DNA of 64,000 nt, taken from Actinocorallia herbida (GTDB lineage: Bacteria; Actinomycetota; Actinomycetes; Streptosporangiales; Streptosporangiaceae). Location: the NCBI RefSeq assembly GCF_003751225.1, contig NZ_RJKE01000001.1:8432001-8496000 (forward strand), given 5' to 3'. The position numbers and the translations under genes are program-made. This document shows, piece by piece, positions 43,396-52,244 of the stretch. Each line of letters starts with the position of its first letter. The stretch's first letter is position 1. The notes below the pieces were generated by a model, which saw only the letters and a list, made by a program, of their open reading frames with translations, was not told where the DNA came from and made no database searches.

Positions 43396-44238
43396 CTAGC
43401 GCCCCCTTCCCCGTTCCCCGGCGGTTTCCTGCGGCGGGGCCGCGGTGACCGTCGGGGGCGGCGGCGGGGCCGCGGCGTGCTCCAGCGAGGGCCGGGCGAC
43501 GAGGTTGCCCGCGAGCTCGCGGGCGGAGCGGATGAGCAGCGACTTGTCGAGCCTGCCGCCCCACTGACCGCGCAGCATCTGCGCGCCCTTGGGGTCGTAG
43601 GCGAGGCCGCCGAGGACGACGGCGGGCAGCCGCGAGGCCGCGAGCACCCGCTCGACCTCGGAGATCGCGGCCCGGTAGCCGCGCGGGTCGGCCACCACCA
43701 CGACGCCGATGCGGGTGCGCTGGCGGGGCAGGTCGGCGGCGAGCTGGGTGATCCGCTCGCGCAGGTGCGCGACGTGCTCCAGCGTGGCGTGCGTGAACAG
43801 GACGGTCAGGTCGGCCTCGCGCAGCAGCTCGACGAGCGGGCTGCCCGCCGCGAGGCGCCCGCAGTCGGCGAGGACGTCGACGCCGGGCAGCACCGAGAAG
43901 GACCGGCCCAGGGGGCTCCACAGCCAGGTGAGGCCCGCGGCCTGCTCGGCGTTGGACACCCCGACCAGGACGTCGAGGCCGCCGGACAGCCGCTGGGCGT
44001 GCGGGGCGATCTGCTCGGGCCGCAGGCCGCGCCGCGCGGTGGTGGCCAGCGAGAGCATCCCGCGCGCCGGGTCGAGCATCCCGTGCTCGCCGGGCAGCCG
44101 GTAGACGAGGTCTCCCCCTGCGGGGTCGCACTCGGCGACCAGGACGGGCCGCGGCCACACCGCGCCGAGTGCCACCGCCGCCGTGGTGACGCCCGGGGCT
44201 CCCTTGTCCGCGGCAAGAGCGATCAGTGCCACGGTCAC
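43396..44238 (-). CDS. TadZ/CpaE-like P-loop protein
   Basis: A 280-residue MinD/ParA-type protein. It starts with ALIALAADKGAPGVTTAAVALG (a deviant Walker A without the standard GKT lysines), contains VAECDPAGGDL, and ends with a Pro-rich tail. CpaE/TadZ proteins localise the pilus machinery to the pole. The start is GTG 44238, overlapping the upstream stop as GTGA. The degenerate P-loop suggests binding, not hydrolysis, of nucleotide. Confidence 0.8.
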   Translation of the reverse strand: MTVALIALAADKGAPGVTTAAVALGAVWPRPVLVAECDPAGGDLVYRLPGEHGMLDPARGMLSLATTARRGLRPEQIAPHAQRLSGGLDVLVGVSNAEQAAGLTWLWSPLGRSFSVLPGVDVLADCGRLAAGSPLVELLREADLTVLFTHATLEHVAHLRERITQLAADLPRQRTRIGVVVVADPRGYRAAISEVERVLAASRLPAVVLGGLAYDPKGAQMLRGQWGGRLDKSLLIRSARELAGNLVARPSLEHAAAPPPPPTVTAAPPQETAGERGRGR

Positions 44239-45020
44239 CCGCCGCCGTTCGGGGTCTTCCCCGGTTTGTTCGCCGGCGCCGCCGGCGCGGTCGGCACCTC
44301 GGTGCCGGGCGGCACGATCGCGACCGCGATGGCGCCGGACGCCGAGGCGAGCGCGATGTCCTGGGCCTGAGCGGGCTGGACCGCGATCGAGACGAGCAGG
44401 CCGCCGCCGGACGAGGCGCTCGTGCGGCTCTCCGAGCCCGGCGAGCTGACGTCGCGGACCTCGGCGTCGGCGGCCAGCATGACCGCCTTCGGGTTCTTCT
44501 CCGTGCCGCCCATGGCGTACAGGGCGAGCCGGTCGCCGAGCCGCAGCCCCTCCGCGGGGTACTGGCCGGGCTTGAGCAGCAGGCCCACGACGAGGCGGCC
44601 CTTGGCCACGTCGGCGTTCGGGGTGATCATGTTGTTGTTGAGCAGGGTGCCGGGCACGAGCGGCACCGCGGCGAAAGTGCCGACGACGACCTTCTGGCGC
44701 TCGCTCCACTTGAGGAACTCCAGGCCGGTGTTGCTGACGGTCACGGCCTCCAGCGCGTCCTCGGGGATGGGCTGACCCGCCGCGACGGGTTTCGCGATAG
44801 CGATCGCCGAGACCCGCTGCCCGCTCTGCACGACCAGGTAGGCGCTGACCAGCGCGCCACCCAGGATGAGCAGGACGGCGAGCGCCGCGAGCGCCGGTTT
44901 GCGCTCGCGCGGCGGCACCGGGAGCCGACGTCCGGCCGAACCGCCCAGCCCCGAGCCGAGCCCGTGCTGCGGGCCCGAGATTGTGGCGTTCGACGGTGAA
45001 CTCTGCTGACTGGTCCTCAT
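44235..45020 (-). CDS. SAF domain protein (CpaB/RcpC-like)
   Basis: A 261-residue protein with one transmembrane segment (~45-68) and an extracytoplasmic SAF domain (AIAKPVAAGQPIPEDAL, GLLLKPGQYPAEGLRLGD). CpaB-type proteins belong to Tad pilus systems and are thought to contact wall or pilus. The ATG at 45020 is my choice; 45053 would add 11 residues. It is the first gene of the Tad operon, preceded by a 364-bp divergent control region. Confidence 0.82.
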   Translation of the reverse strand: MRTSQQSSPSNATISGPQHGLGSGLGGSAGRRLPVPPRERKPALAALAVLLILGGALVSAYLVVQSGQRVSAIAIAKPVAAGQPIPEDALEAVTVSNTGLEFLKWSERQKVVVGTFAAVPLVPGTLLNNNMITPNADVAKGRLVVGLLLKPGQYPAEGLRLGDRLALYAMGGTEKNPKAVMLAADAEVRDVSSPGSESRTSASSGGGLLVSIAVQPAQAQDIALASASGAIAVAIVPPGTEVPTAPAAPANKPGKTPNGGG

Positions 45021-45384
45021 CGTGGTGATGACTCCGGGGAGGTATCCGAACATCCGATTGCGGCCGGAGCGACCATGCTGTCTGCCTTGACAAGGTCACG
45101 TCAATGGATTCGAGTAGGTGACGCAGTCTCGTAACCGGGCGTCAGAAAATTACGGCCATAGGACCATCCGGAACGCAGGCAGTACCCCGTTCCGCACCGC
45201 CGAAACACCACTCGACAAGGATTATCCGGACGGCTCCAATGACCCTGACACCTCGTTGACGACAGATTCGTCATGAGTGCTGTTGCCCGTCGTAATGATC
45301 ATTGCTGCGCGGCTCGTCCGTTTTCCCGGGGTTTCCCGTCCCGTCGCCTGTCGGGCGCGGTGTCCGTGTGCCACCCTGTCGTCC
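45021..45384. other. Divergent control region between the Tad operon and the EssC-like gene
   Basis: No gene is evident. It is AT-richer than its neighbours and must hold promoters in both directions. An inverted repeat TTGAC-N8-GTCAA at 45087-45104 is the clearest element; on the minus strand TTGACG (45104-45099) could be a -35 with a weak -10 about 17-18 nt on. No strong promoter for the rightward gene was recognised. Confidence 0.55.
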
Positions 45385-48300
45385 GTGCGGATCTCCCTGA
45401 CGGCCCTTGACGCGACCGGATCGCGCGACGTCCTGGTGAGCGGCGACCCCGACATGCCCGTCTCGGCGGTGGCGCGCGCCCTGTCGGGACTGGAGCGCGG
45501 TGAGGCCCTCGCCCCGAACGTCGTCCAGCTCCAGCAGCCCTTCTACGCCGACGGCAGGATGCTCGACCCCTCGGCGCCCGCCGCCCGCGAACTCCCCGAC
45601 GGGTCCCTCGTCACCCTGGACGGGCGCATGGTCCCGGCCACGATGCGGTCCGAGCCGTCGGGGATGGTGGAGGTCAGGGTCGTCGGCGGGCGGGACGCGG
45701 GCGGGGTGCACCGGCTCGGCCCCGGCAACGCGCAGGTCCATCCCGGGGTGTTCCTCACCGTCCGGCGCGACGGCGTGCGGGTGCGCGCGGAGGTGCCGGC
45801 GACGCTCGACGGGGAACCGCTGGAAGGGGCCGCCGGGGACGAGCGGGAGTGGCCCGAGGGAGGCATGCTCGCGGTCGGCCCGACGGTGCTCGCACTGGCC
45901 CGTTCGGCCGCCCCGGACACCCATTTGGAAGCGCTTCCGCAAGGGCTCGCCTTCAACCGTCCGCCGCGGATCGAACCGGCACGGGAAAGGCTGCGGCTGA
46001 AGGCGCCGCACCTTCCGGAGAAGCAGGGTAGGGAGCGGCTGCGGCTGTTCGGCGCACTGCTCTTCTCGGTGTTCGGCCTGGTCATGGCCTATGTGCTCGG
46101 GCAGTGGTACTGGGCGCTGTTCGCGCTCGCGTGGCCGCTGATGCTGGTGGGCGAATGGATCGGCGACCGACTGTACGGCAGGAAATCGTACAAAAAGGCA
46201 TATAAGGAATACCAGGTGAAGTCCGCGTTCTTCGCACGCGACCTGGAGAAACTGCGGCGCTCCGACGAGCGCGACCGGCGGGCCTCCTCGCCCGACCCCG
46301 CCGAGGTCCTGCTCACCGCCACCGGGCCGCGGCGGCGGCTCTGGGAGCGCCGCCTCACCGACCCCGACGCGCTGCACCTGCGCGTCGGCCTCGCCGACCT
46401 GCCCGCCCGCGTCGACCTGCGCGGGAACGAGGACGACGTCCGCGAGGCCCTGGACCGGGCCGGCCTCACCGGGCTCCCGCTCGCCCGGCACGTGCCGGTC
46501 ACGCTCCCGTTCCCCGACTACGGCGTCGTCGGCATCACCGGGCCGCGCGAGCACTCCCGCGGCCTCGCGCGCTGGCTCGTCGCGCAGGCCGCGGCCCTGC
46601 ACACGCCGCGCGACCTCGCGATCGTCGTCCTGTCCGCGGACGGCCTCGCCGCCGGAGGCACCGGCGGCGCCCACTGGAACTGGACCCGGTGGCTCCCCCA
46701 CTGCGCCCCCCGCGACGGCGAGGAATGCCTCGCCCTCATCGGCGACGACCCGGTGAGCGTCGCCGCCCGGGTCACCGAGCTCGCCGTCAAGATCACCGAA
46801 CGGCGCCGGGCCAAGCAGCCCGCCTTCGGCACGGCCCCCGAGGGCCCGCCCGCCCCGGCCGTCCTGCTCGTCCTCGACGGGGCCCGCGCGCTGCGCCGCG
46901 TCCCCGGCATGCCCCAGGTCCTCGCGCACGGCGCCGAAGCCGGCATCTACGCCCTGTGCCTCGACGACGAGGACAGGCTGCTCCCGGAGGAGTGCACCGT
47001 CGCCGCGGCCTGGGACGGCGACCACGTCCGGCTGCGCGGCCGGGGCCTGGAGGACACCGGGCCCGTCCTCGCCGACCGGGTGCCCCTCGGCTGGGCCGAA
47101 CGGTTCGCGCGGTCCCTCGCCCCCGTCAAGGACGTCTCCCGCGAGGACTCCGCCGAGGCCGTCCCCGCCTCGGTGAAACTGCTCGACCTGCTCGGCATGC
47201 CCGACCCGTCGCCCGCGCGGATCCTGGACTCCTGGGCGCGCCGCGAAGGCCCCGGCACCCGCGTCCCCATCGGCGTCACCGGCGGCGGGCCCTTCGAGAT
47301 CGACCTCGCCGCCGACGGGCCGCACGGCCTGATCGCCGGGACCACCGGCGCGGGCAAGTCCGAACTCCTGCAGACCCTCATCGCCGCGCTCGCCGTGCGC
47401 AACCGCCCCGACGAGATGACGTTCGTGCTCATCGACTACAAGGGCGGCGCCGCGTTCAAGGACTGCGCCGCGCTCCCGCACACCGTCGGCATGGTCACCG
47501 ACCTCGACGGCCGCCTCACCGCGCGGGCCCTGGACTCCCTCGCCGCCGAGCTGCGCCGCCGCGAGCACGTGCTGGCCCGCGCGGGCGCCAAGGACATCGA
47601 GGACTTCCACGCCGCGGGCGGCCTCGGCCTCGCCCGGCTCGTCCTGGTCATCGACGAGTTCGCCGCGATGGCCGCCGAACTGCCCGGCTTCGTCGACGGG
47701 CTCGTCGACATCGGACGGCGCGGCCGGTCCCTCGGCGTCCACCTCATCCTCGCCACCCAGCGGCCCGCCGGAGTGGTGACCGCCGACATCCGGGCCAACA
47801 CCAACCTGCGGGTCGCGCTGCGCGTCACCGACGCGGAGGACTCCACCGACGTCATCGACCTGCCCGACGCGGCGCGCATCGCCAAGGCGACCCCCGGCCG
47901 CTGCTTCGTCCGCACCGGCGCGGCGAGCCCGTGGGCCGTCCAGTCGGCGCGGATCGGCGGGCGGCGGGGTGCGACCGCCCGGCCCACCGAGGCCAAGGCG
48001 CTGGCCTGGGCGCAGCTCGGCCACCCGCTGCCCGAGCCCGCCGAGGACCAGGACGGCCAGGCCACCGACCTGTCGGTGCTGGTCGCCGCGATCGCCGAGG
48101 CGGCCAAGCGGGCCGGGATCGCCCGCCAGCCGAGCCCTTGGCTGACCCCGCTGCCCGAGGCCGTCGTGCTGTCGCCGCGATCCGCCCCCGGCGGCTCGGT
48201 CGCCGCGGTGCCGCCGCTGGAGTTCGGCGTCTCCGACCTGCCCGCGCGGCAGACCCGCGAGCCGCTCGCCCTCGACCTGGAGGCCGACGGCCACCTGTAC

Positions 48301-49734
48301 CTCGCGGGCGCCGCCCAGTCCGGCCGCACCACCGCGCTGCGCTCGCTCGCCGGGGCGCTCGCCGCCTCCGCCACCCCCTATGACGTGCACCTGTACGCGA
48401 TCGACTGCGGCGGCAACGGCCTCGCCCCGCTCGTCGCCCTGCCGCACTGCGGCGCGGTCGTCACCCGCGACTCCTACGACCGGGTCGAGCGGCTGCTGAA
48501 CGCGCTCACCGCCGAGGTCTCCCGGCGCCAGGGGCTGCTGTCGGCCGCCGGGTTCGCCACCCTCGCCGAGCAGCGCGCGACGGTCTCCGCGGGCGACCGG
48601 CTGCCCTGGATGGTGCTGCTGCTCGACCGCTGGGAGGGCTACACCGCGGCGTTCGAGCACTACGACTACGGCCGCCTGGTCAACGCGCTGCTGCGGCTGC
48701 TCCAGGAGGGCGCCGCGGTCGGACTGCGGGCCGTCGTCGCGGGCGACAGGTCGGGCCTGCTCGGCCAGGCCGCGACGGTCTTCGACCGGCGTCTCGTGCT
48801 GCGCATGGGCGACCCCGCCGACTACGGCTACGCGGGGGTCCCGGAGAACCAGGTCCCGGCGCACATGCCGCCGGGGCGGGCGCTCCGGGCCGTCCCCGGC
48901 GGACCGATCATCGAGGCGCAGATCGGGCTGCTCGGCCAGGACCCCTCGGGCACCGCCCAGGTCGCGGCGCTCCAGGAGGCCGCCGAGGCCGCGCGGGCCC
49001 GCTACGGACGGGTCGTGCCGGGCCCGCTGCGGGTGGACGAACTGCCCGCGCGGATCACCGCGGAGGAGGCGCTGGCGCTGGACCCGGCCGGGCCGCCTAC
49101 CGGGCCGCTGTGGTGCCTGGTCGGGGCCGGCGGGGACACGCTCGGCCCCCTGGGCGTCGACCTGCTGGAGGAGGGTCCCTCGTTCGTCGTCGCCGGGCCG
49201 ACCCGCTCCGGCCGGTCGAGCGCGCTGGAGACGATCGGGAGGACCCTGCTCGCCCGGGGCGTCCCCCTGCTCGTCCTCACCCCTCGCCGGTCGCCCCTGC
49301 GCGCGCTGAAGGACGTGCCGGGGGTGCTGGGCGTGCTGGACGCGACCGCGGACCGGGCGGAACTCGACGAACTCGTCGCGCCGGAGCACAGGTTCGCCCT
49401 GCTCGTCGACGACGCGGAGCTGATCGACGACACCGATCTCGGCGACGCCGTCCAGGCCGTCCTGCGGGCCGCCCGCGATGGCGAGCACGCGGTCGTGATC
49501 GCGGGGAACACCGAGGACCTGAGCCGCGGCTACCGCGGCTTCCTCTCCGACGCCCGCAAGAACCGGACCGGCCTGCTGCTCGGCATCTCCTCCCCCGACG
49601 ACGGGGAACTGTTCGGACTCCGGCTGCCCCGCAACGCCGCCTACACCGGGCCCGTCGGCCGGGGTCTGCTGATCCGGGCGGGCACTCCCGTGCCCGTCCA
49701 GGCCGCGCTTCCCCCGACCCCGGCCGACGACTGA
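45385..49734 (+). CDS. FtsK/SpoIIIE-domain ATPase, EssC/EccC-like type VII secretion motor
   Basis: A protein of about 1,449 residues. The N-terminal ~190 residues look like tandem ubiquitin/FHA-type beta domains (GMVEVRVVGGRDAGGVHRL). Two membrane helices (~220-257) follow, then three FtsK-type ATPase domains with P-loops near residue 652 (GTTGAGKSE), 975 (GAAQSGRTT) and a third near 1,275 (GPTRSGRSS). Only the first keeps the Walker lysine. This is the layout of EssC (FHA + 2 TM + ATPases), the motor that recognises WXG100 substrates. The GTG at 45385 is the best start I see, without a clear ribosome site. A WXG100 gene converges on it. Confidence 0.88.
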   Translation: MRISLTALDATGSRDVLVSGDPDMPVSAVARALSGLERGEALAPNVVQLQQPFYADGRMLDPSAPAARELPDGSLVTLDGRMVPATMRSEPSGMVEVRVVGGRDAGGVHRLGPGNAQVHPGVFLTVRRDGVRVRAEVPATLDGEPLEGAAGDEREWPEGGMLAVGPTVLALARSAAPDTHLEALPQGLAFNRPPRIEPARERLRLKAPHLPEKQGRERLRLFGALLFSVFGLVMAYVLGQWYWALFALAWPLMLVGEWIGDRLYGRKSYKKAYKEYQVKSAFFARDLEKLRRSDERDRRASSPDPAEVLLTATGPRRRLWERRLTDPDALHLRVGLADLPARVDLRGNEDDVREALDRAGLTGLPLARHVPVTLPFPDYGVVGITGPREHSRGLARWLVAQAAALHTPRDLAIVVLSADGLAAGGTGGAHWNWTRWLPHCAPRDGEECLALIGDDPVSVAARVTELAVKITERRRAKQPAFGTAPEGPPAPAVLLVLDGARALRRVPGMPQVLAHGAEAGIYALCLDDEDRLLPEECTVAAAWDGDHVRLRGRGLEDTGPVLADRVPLGWAERFARSLAPVKDVSREDSAEAVPASVKLLDLLGMPDPSPARILDSWARREGPGTRVPIGVTGGGPFEIDLAADGPHGLIAGTTGAGKSELLQTLIAALAVRNRPDEMTFVLIDYKGGAAFKDCAALPHTVGMVTDLDGRLTARALDSLAAELRRREHVLARAGAKDIEDFHAAGGLGLARLVLVIDEFAAMAAELPGFVDGLVDIGRRGRSLGVHLILATQRPAGVVTADIRANTNLRVALRVTDAEDSTDVIDLPDAARIAKATPGRCFVRTGAASPWAVQSARIGGRRGATARPTEAKALAWAQLGHPLPEPAEDQDGQATDLSVLVAAIAEAAKRAGIARQPSPWLTPLPEAVVLSPRSAPGGSVAAVPPLEFGVSDLPARQTREPLALDLEADGHLYLAGAAQSGRTTALRSLAGALAASATPYDVHLYAIDCGGNGLAPLVALPHCGAVVTRDSYDRVERLLNALTAEVSRRQGLLSAAGFATLAEQRATVSAGDRLPWMVLLLDRWEGYTAAFEHYDYGRLVNALLRLLQEGAAVGLRAVVAGDRSGLLGQAATVFDRRLVLRMGDPADYGYAGVPENQVPAHMPPGRALRAVPGGPIIEAQIGLLGQDPSGTAQVAALQEAAEAARARYGRVVPGPLRVDELPARITAEEALALDPAGPPTGPLWCLVGAGGDTLGPLGVDLLEEGPSFVVAGPTRSGRSSALETIGRTLLARGVPLLVLTPRRSPLRALKDVPGVLGVLDATADRAELDELVAPEHRFALLVDDAELIDDTDLGDAVQAVLRAARDGEHAVVIAGNTEDLSRGYRGFLSDARKNRTGLLLGISSPDDGELFGLRLPRNAAYTGPVGRGLLIRAGTPVPVQAALPPTPADD

Positions 49735-49764
49735 GCCCTGCGCGTCGTGCCTACCGGAACCGCG

Positions 49765-50037
49765 TCAGCGGGTCGCGGCCTCGATGTTCTGGACGGACTG
49801 GCGAACATCGGTCGCGCCTTCCTCCAGCGCGACCGCCATCTTGTCGAACGCCGACTTGGCCTCGGCCCAGGCGGCCCGGAACCTGTCGGCGCGCGGACCC
49901 CACCAGATCTCGTTCGACCCGACGGTCCTGCCGTTGAGGTCGTTGATCAGCGCGTCGAGGTTCTTGGAGTGACGGGAGAACAGGCGGGCCAGGTCCTCCA
50001 TCTGGGCCATGTTCCCGCCGCGACGGTCCGCTCCCAT
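49765..50037 (-). CDS. WXG100 family type VII secretion target
   Basis: A 90-residue helical hairpin protein with the WxG turn at 45-47 ([10 protein letters not shown]), the hallmark of ESAT-6-like substrates. I see no obvious C-terminal YxxxD/E signal. The ATG at 50037 has AAGGA 6 nt upstream; a longer ORF start has none. It converges on the EssC-like gene with 30 nt between stops and is presumably its substrate or co-substrate. Confidence 0.9.
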   Translation of the reverse strand: MGADRRGGNMAQMEDLARLFSRHSKNLDALINDLNGRTVGSNEIWWGPRADRFRAAWAEAKSAFDKMAVALEEGATDVRQSVQNIEAATR

Positions 50038-50120
50038 GTCTGATCCTTCCGATCGCCGGGATTTCCAGACGTACCTTCCAAAGCTCACACCACTCGGCCC
50101 TCAGCGGACCCCCGACCGGG

Positions 50121-50136
50121 TGGCCGCATGCGGCCA
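50121..50136. promoter_or_regulatory. Perfect palindrome TGGCCGCATGCGGCCA
   Basis: A 16-bp perfect inverted repeat lies in the 233-bp divergent region between the WXG100 gene and the carboxylase alpha gene. It is a candidate operator for either; no regulator is suggested nearby. Confidence 0.4.
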
Positions 50137-50270
50137 AAGGTGTGGTGAGAAGGGGTTCGTCCCTAAATAAGGAGGCGATTACGCAGCGGGAAACCCGGTT
50201 CTCTAAACTCGCGGGGACGGGTCAGGTCAGGGGTGATCCCTTAGACGGTTCTCACGGACGGAGTCGTACG

Positions 50271-52019
50271 TTGCGGAAAGTTCTCATCGCCAACCGGGGC
50301 GAGATCGCGGTGCGGGTCGCGCGTGCCTGCCGGGACGCGGGGCTCGGCAGCGTCGCGGTCTACAGCGAGCAGGACCTCGACGCGCTGCATGTACGCGTCG
50401 CGGACGAGGCGTACGCGCTGGGCGGGCAGACCGCCGCCGAGTCGTACCTGAACGTCGAGAAGCTGCTCAAGATCGCCTCCGACGCGGGCGCCGACGCGGT
50501 CCACCCGGGCTACGGCTTCCTCTCCGAGAACGCCGACTTCGCCCAGGCGGTCACCGACGCCGGACTGATCTGGATCGGGCCGCCCCCGGCCGCGATCACC
50601 TCCCTGGGCGACAAGGTCCAGGCCCGGCACATCGCGCAGAAGGTCGGCGCGCCGCTCGTCGCGGGCACCGCCGACCCGGTGTCGGGCGCGGACGAGGTCG
50701 TCGAGTTCGCCAAGGCCAACGGCCTGCCGATCGCGATCAAGGCCGCGTTCGGCGGCGGAGGGCGCGGCCTCAAGGTCGCCCGCACCCTCGAAGAGGTCCC
50801 CGAGCTGTACGAGTCGGCCGTACGCGAGGCCATCGGCGCGTTCGGCCGCGGCGAGTGCTTCGTCGAGCGCTACCTCGACAAGCCCCGGCACGTCGAGACC
50901 CAGTGCCTCGCCGACCAGCACGGCAACGTCGTGGTGGTCTCCACCCGCGACTGCTCGCTCCAGCGCCGCCACCAGAAGCTCGTCGAGGAGGCCCCCGCGC
51001 CGTTCCTCAGCGAGGCCCAGATGGACCTGCTCTACACCTCCTCCAAGGCGATCCTGAAGGAGGCCGGCTACGTCGGCGCGGGCACCTGCGAGTTCCTCGT
51101 CGGCCAGGACGGCACCATCTCCTTCCTCGAGGTCAACACCCGCCTCCAGGTGGAGCACCCGGTCACCGAGGAGGTCACCGGCATCGACCTCGTCCGCGAG
51201 ATGTTCCGCATCGCCGACGGCGAGGAGCTCGGCTACGGCGACCCGGAGATCCGCGGCCACTCCATCGAGTTCCGGATCAACGCCGAGGACGCCGGGCGCG
51301 GCTTCCTCCCGGCCCCGGGCACCATCTCCGCGATGGAGATCCCGACCGGTCCGGGCGTCCGCCTGGACTCCGGCTACGTCGCGGGCCAGACCGTCCCGCA
51401 GTCGTTCGACTCGCTGGTCGCGAAGCTGATCGTGACGGGCGCGTCCCGCGAGCAGGCGATCGAGCGCGGCCGCCGGGCCCTGGCGGAGTTCGCCATCGAC
51501 GGCATGCCGACGGTCATCCCGTTCCACCGGGACATCCTCACCCAGCCCGCCTACACCGACGCGCCGTTCACGGTGCACACCCGGTGGATCGAGACCGAGT
51601 ACGACAACACCATCGCCCCCTACGCCGGCGACCAGGCCGTCGGCGAGGAGCCCGAGGAGCGCCAGAAGGTCGTCGTCGAGGTCGGCGGCAAGCGCCTCGA
51701 GGTCGTCCTGCCCGCGGGTCTCGGCGCGGGCGCGGCCCCCGCCGCGGCCGGCAAGGCCTCCCCGAAGCGGACCGCCAAGAAGGGCGCCGCCAAGGCCGCC
51801 TCCGGCGACTCCCTCGTCTCGCCCATGCAGGGCACCATCGTCAAGATCCTCGTCGAGGACGGCGCCACCGTCGCCGAAGGCGAGACCGTCGTCGTCCTCG
51901 AGGCCATGAAGATGGAACAGCCCCTCACCGCCCACAAGGCCGGCACCATCACCGGCCTCACCTCAGAGGTCGGCCAGACCGTCACCGCAGGCGCCCCCAT
52001 CTGCGAGATCAAGGACTGA
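50271..52019 (+). CDS. accA: Acyl-CoA carboxylase alpha subunit (biotin carboxylase + BCCP)
   Basis: 582 residues: a biotin carboxylase domain ([25 protein letters not shown]-grasp [24 protein letters not shown]), a linker, and a BCCP domain with biotin-accepting Lys547 in EAMKMEQP. It carboxylates biotin for partner beta subunits such as the pccB product. The TTG at 50271 was chosen because GGAG lies 7 nt upstream and [11 protein letters not shown] is the family's usual start; the longer reading is non-homologous. From memory this corresponds to accA3. Confidence 0.95.
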   Translation: MRKVLIANRGEIAVRVARACRDAGLGSVAVYSEQDLDALHVRVADEAYALGGQTAAESYLNVEKLLKIASDAGADAVHPGYGFLSENADFAQAVTDAGLIWIGPPPAAITSLGDKVQARHIAQKVGAPLVAGTADPVSGADEVVEFAKANGLPIAIKAAFGGGGRGLKVARTLEEVPELYESAVREAIGAFGRGECFVERYLDKPRHVETQCLADQHGNVVVVSTRDCSLQRRHQKLVEEAPAPFLSEAQMDLLYTSSKAILKEAGYVGAGTCEFLVGQDGTISFLEVNTRLQVEHPVTEEVTGIDLVREMFRIADGEELGYGDPEIRGHSIEFRINAEDAGRGFLPAPGTISAMEIPTGPGVRLDSGYVAGQTVPQSFDSLVAKLIVTGASREQAIERGRRALAEFAIDGMPTVIPFHRDILTQPAYTDAPFTVHTRWIETEYDNTIAPYAGDQAVGEEPEERQKVVVEVGGKRLEVVLPAGLGAGAAPAAAGKASPKRTAKKGAAKAASGDSLVSPMQGTIVKILVEDGATVAEGETVVVLEAMKMEQPLTAHKAGTITGLTSEVGQTVTAGAPICEIKD

Positions 52020-52041
52020 CCCCACCCCCACCACCACGCAC

Positions 52042-52071
52042 AAGGGCGGCCGCTCGCACACGGCCGCCCTT
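52042..52071. terminator. Terminator after accA
   Basis: An 11-bp stem (AAGGGCGGCCG at 52042-52052 pairing with 52061-52071) with an 8-nt loop lies 22 nt after the stop. The rest of the gap to 52244 shows no feature. Confidence 0.8.
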
Positions 52072-52244
52072 CGGCGTCCCAGGGGCGGGTCGGCGGTTCC
52101 GGCGCGGGACGGTCGACGCGGTCGGTGGGCGTCGGCGCGGTGGTCGATGCGCACGACGTGGACTTCGCCGCCCGTGGGCGGACGGCAGGAGCCGGACCAT
52201 GCCGTCCCGGCCCGATCCGCCGGGACCGAACTCCCGTCGCATGA

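Noticed and set aside
45271-49488. Very long minus-strand open frame (about 1,400 codons)
   Set aside because: It is antisense to the EssC-like gene; GC-rich codons rarely give stops on the opposite strand. Its composition (Gly/Arg/Asp-rich, no motifs) is that of a shadow.
49751-50137. Alternative minus-strand frame at the WXG100 locus
   Set aside because: The frame with the WxG motif and a good ribosome site (start 50037) explains the region.
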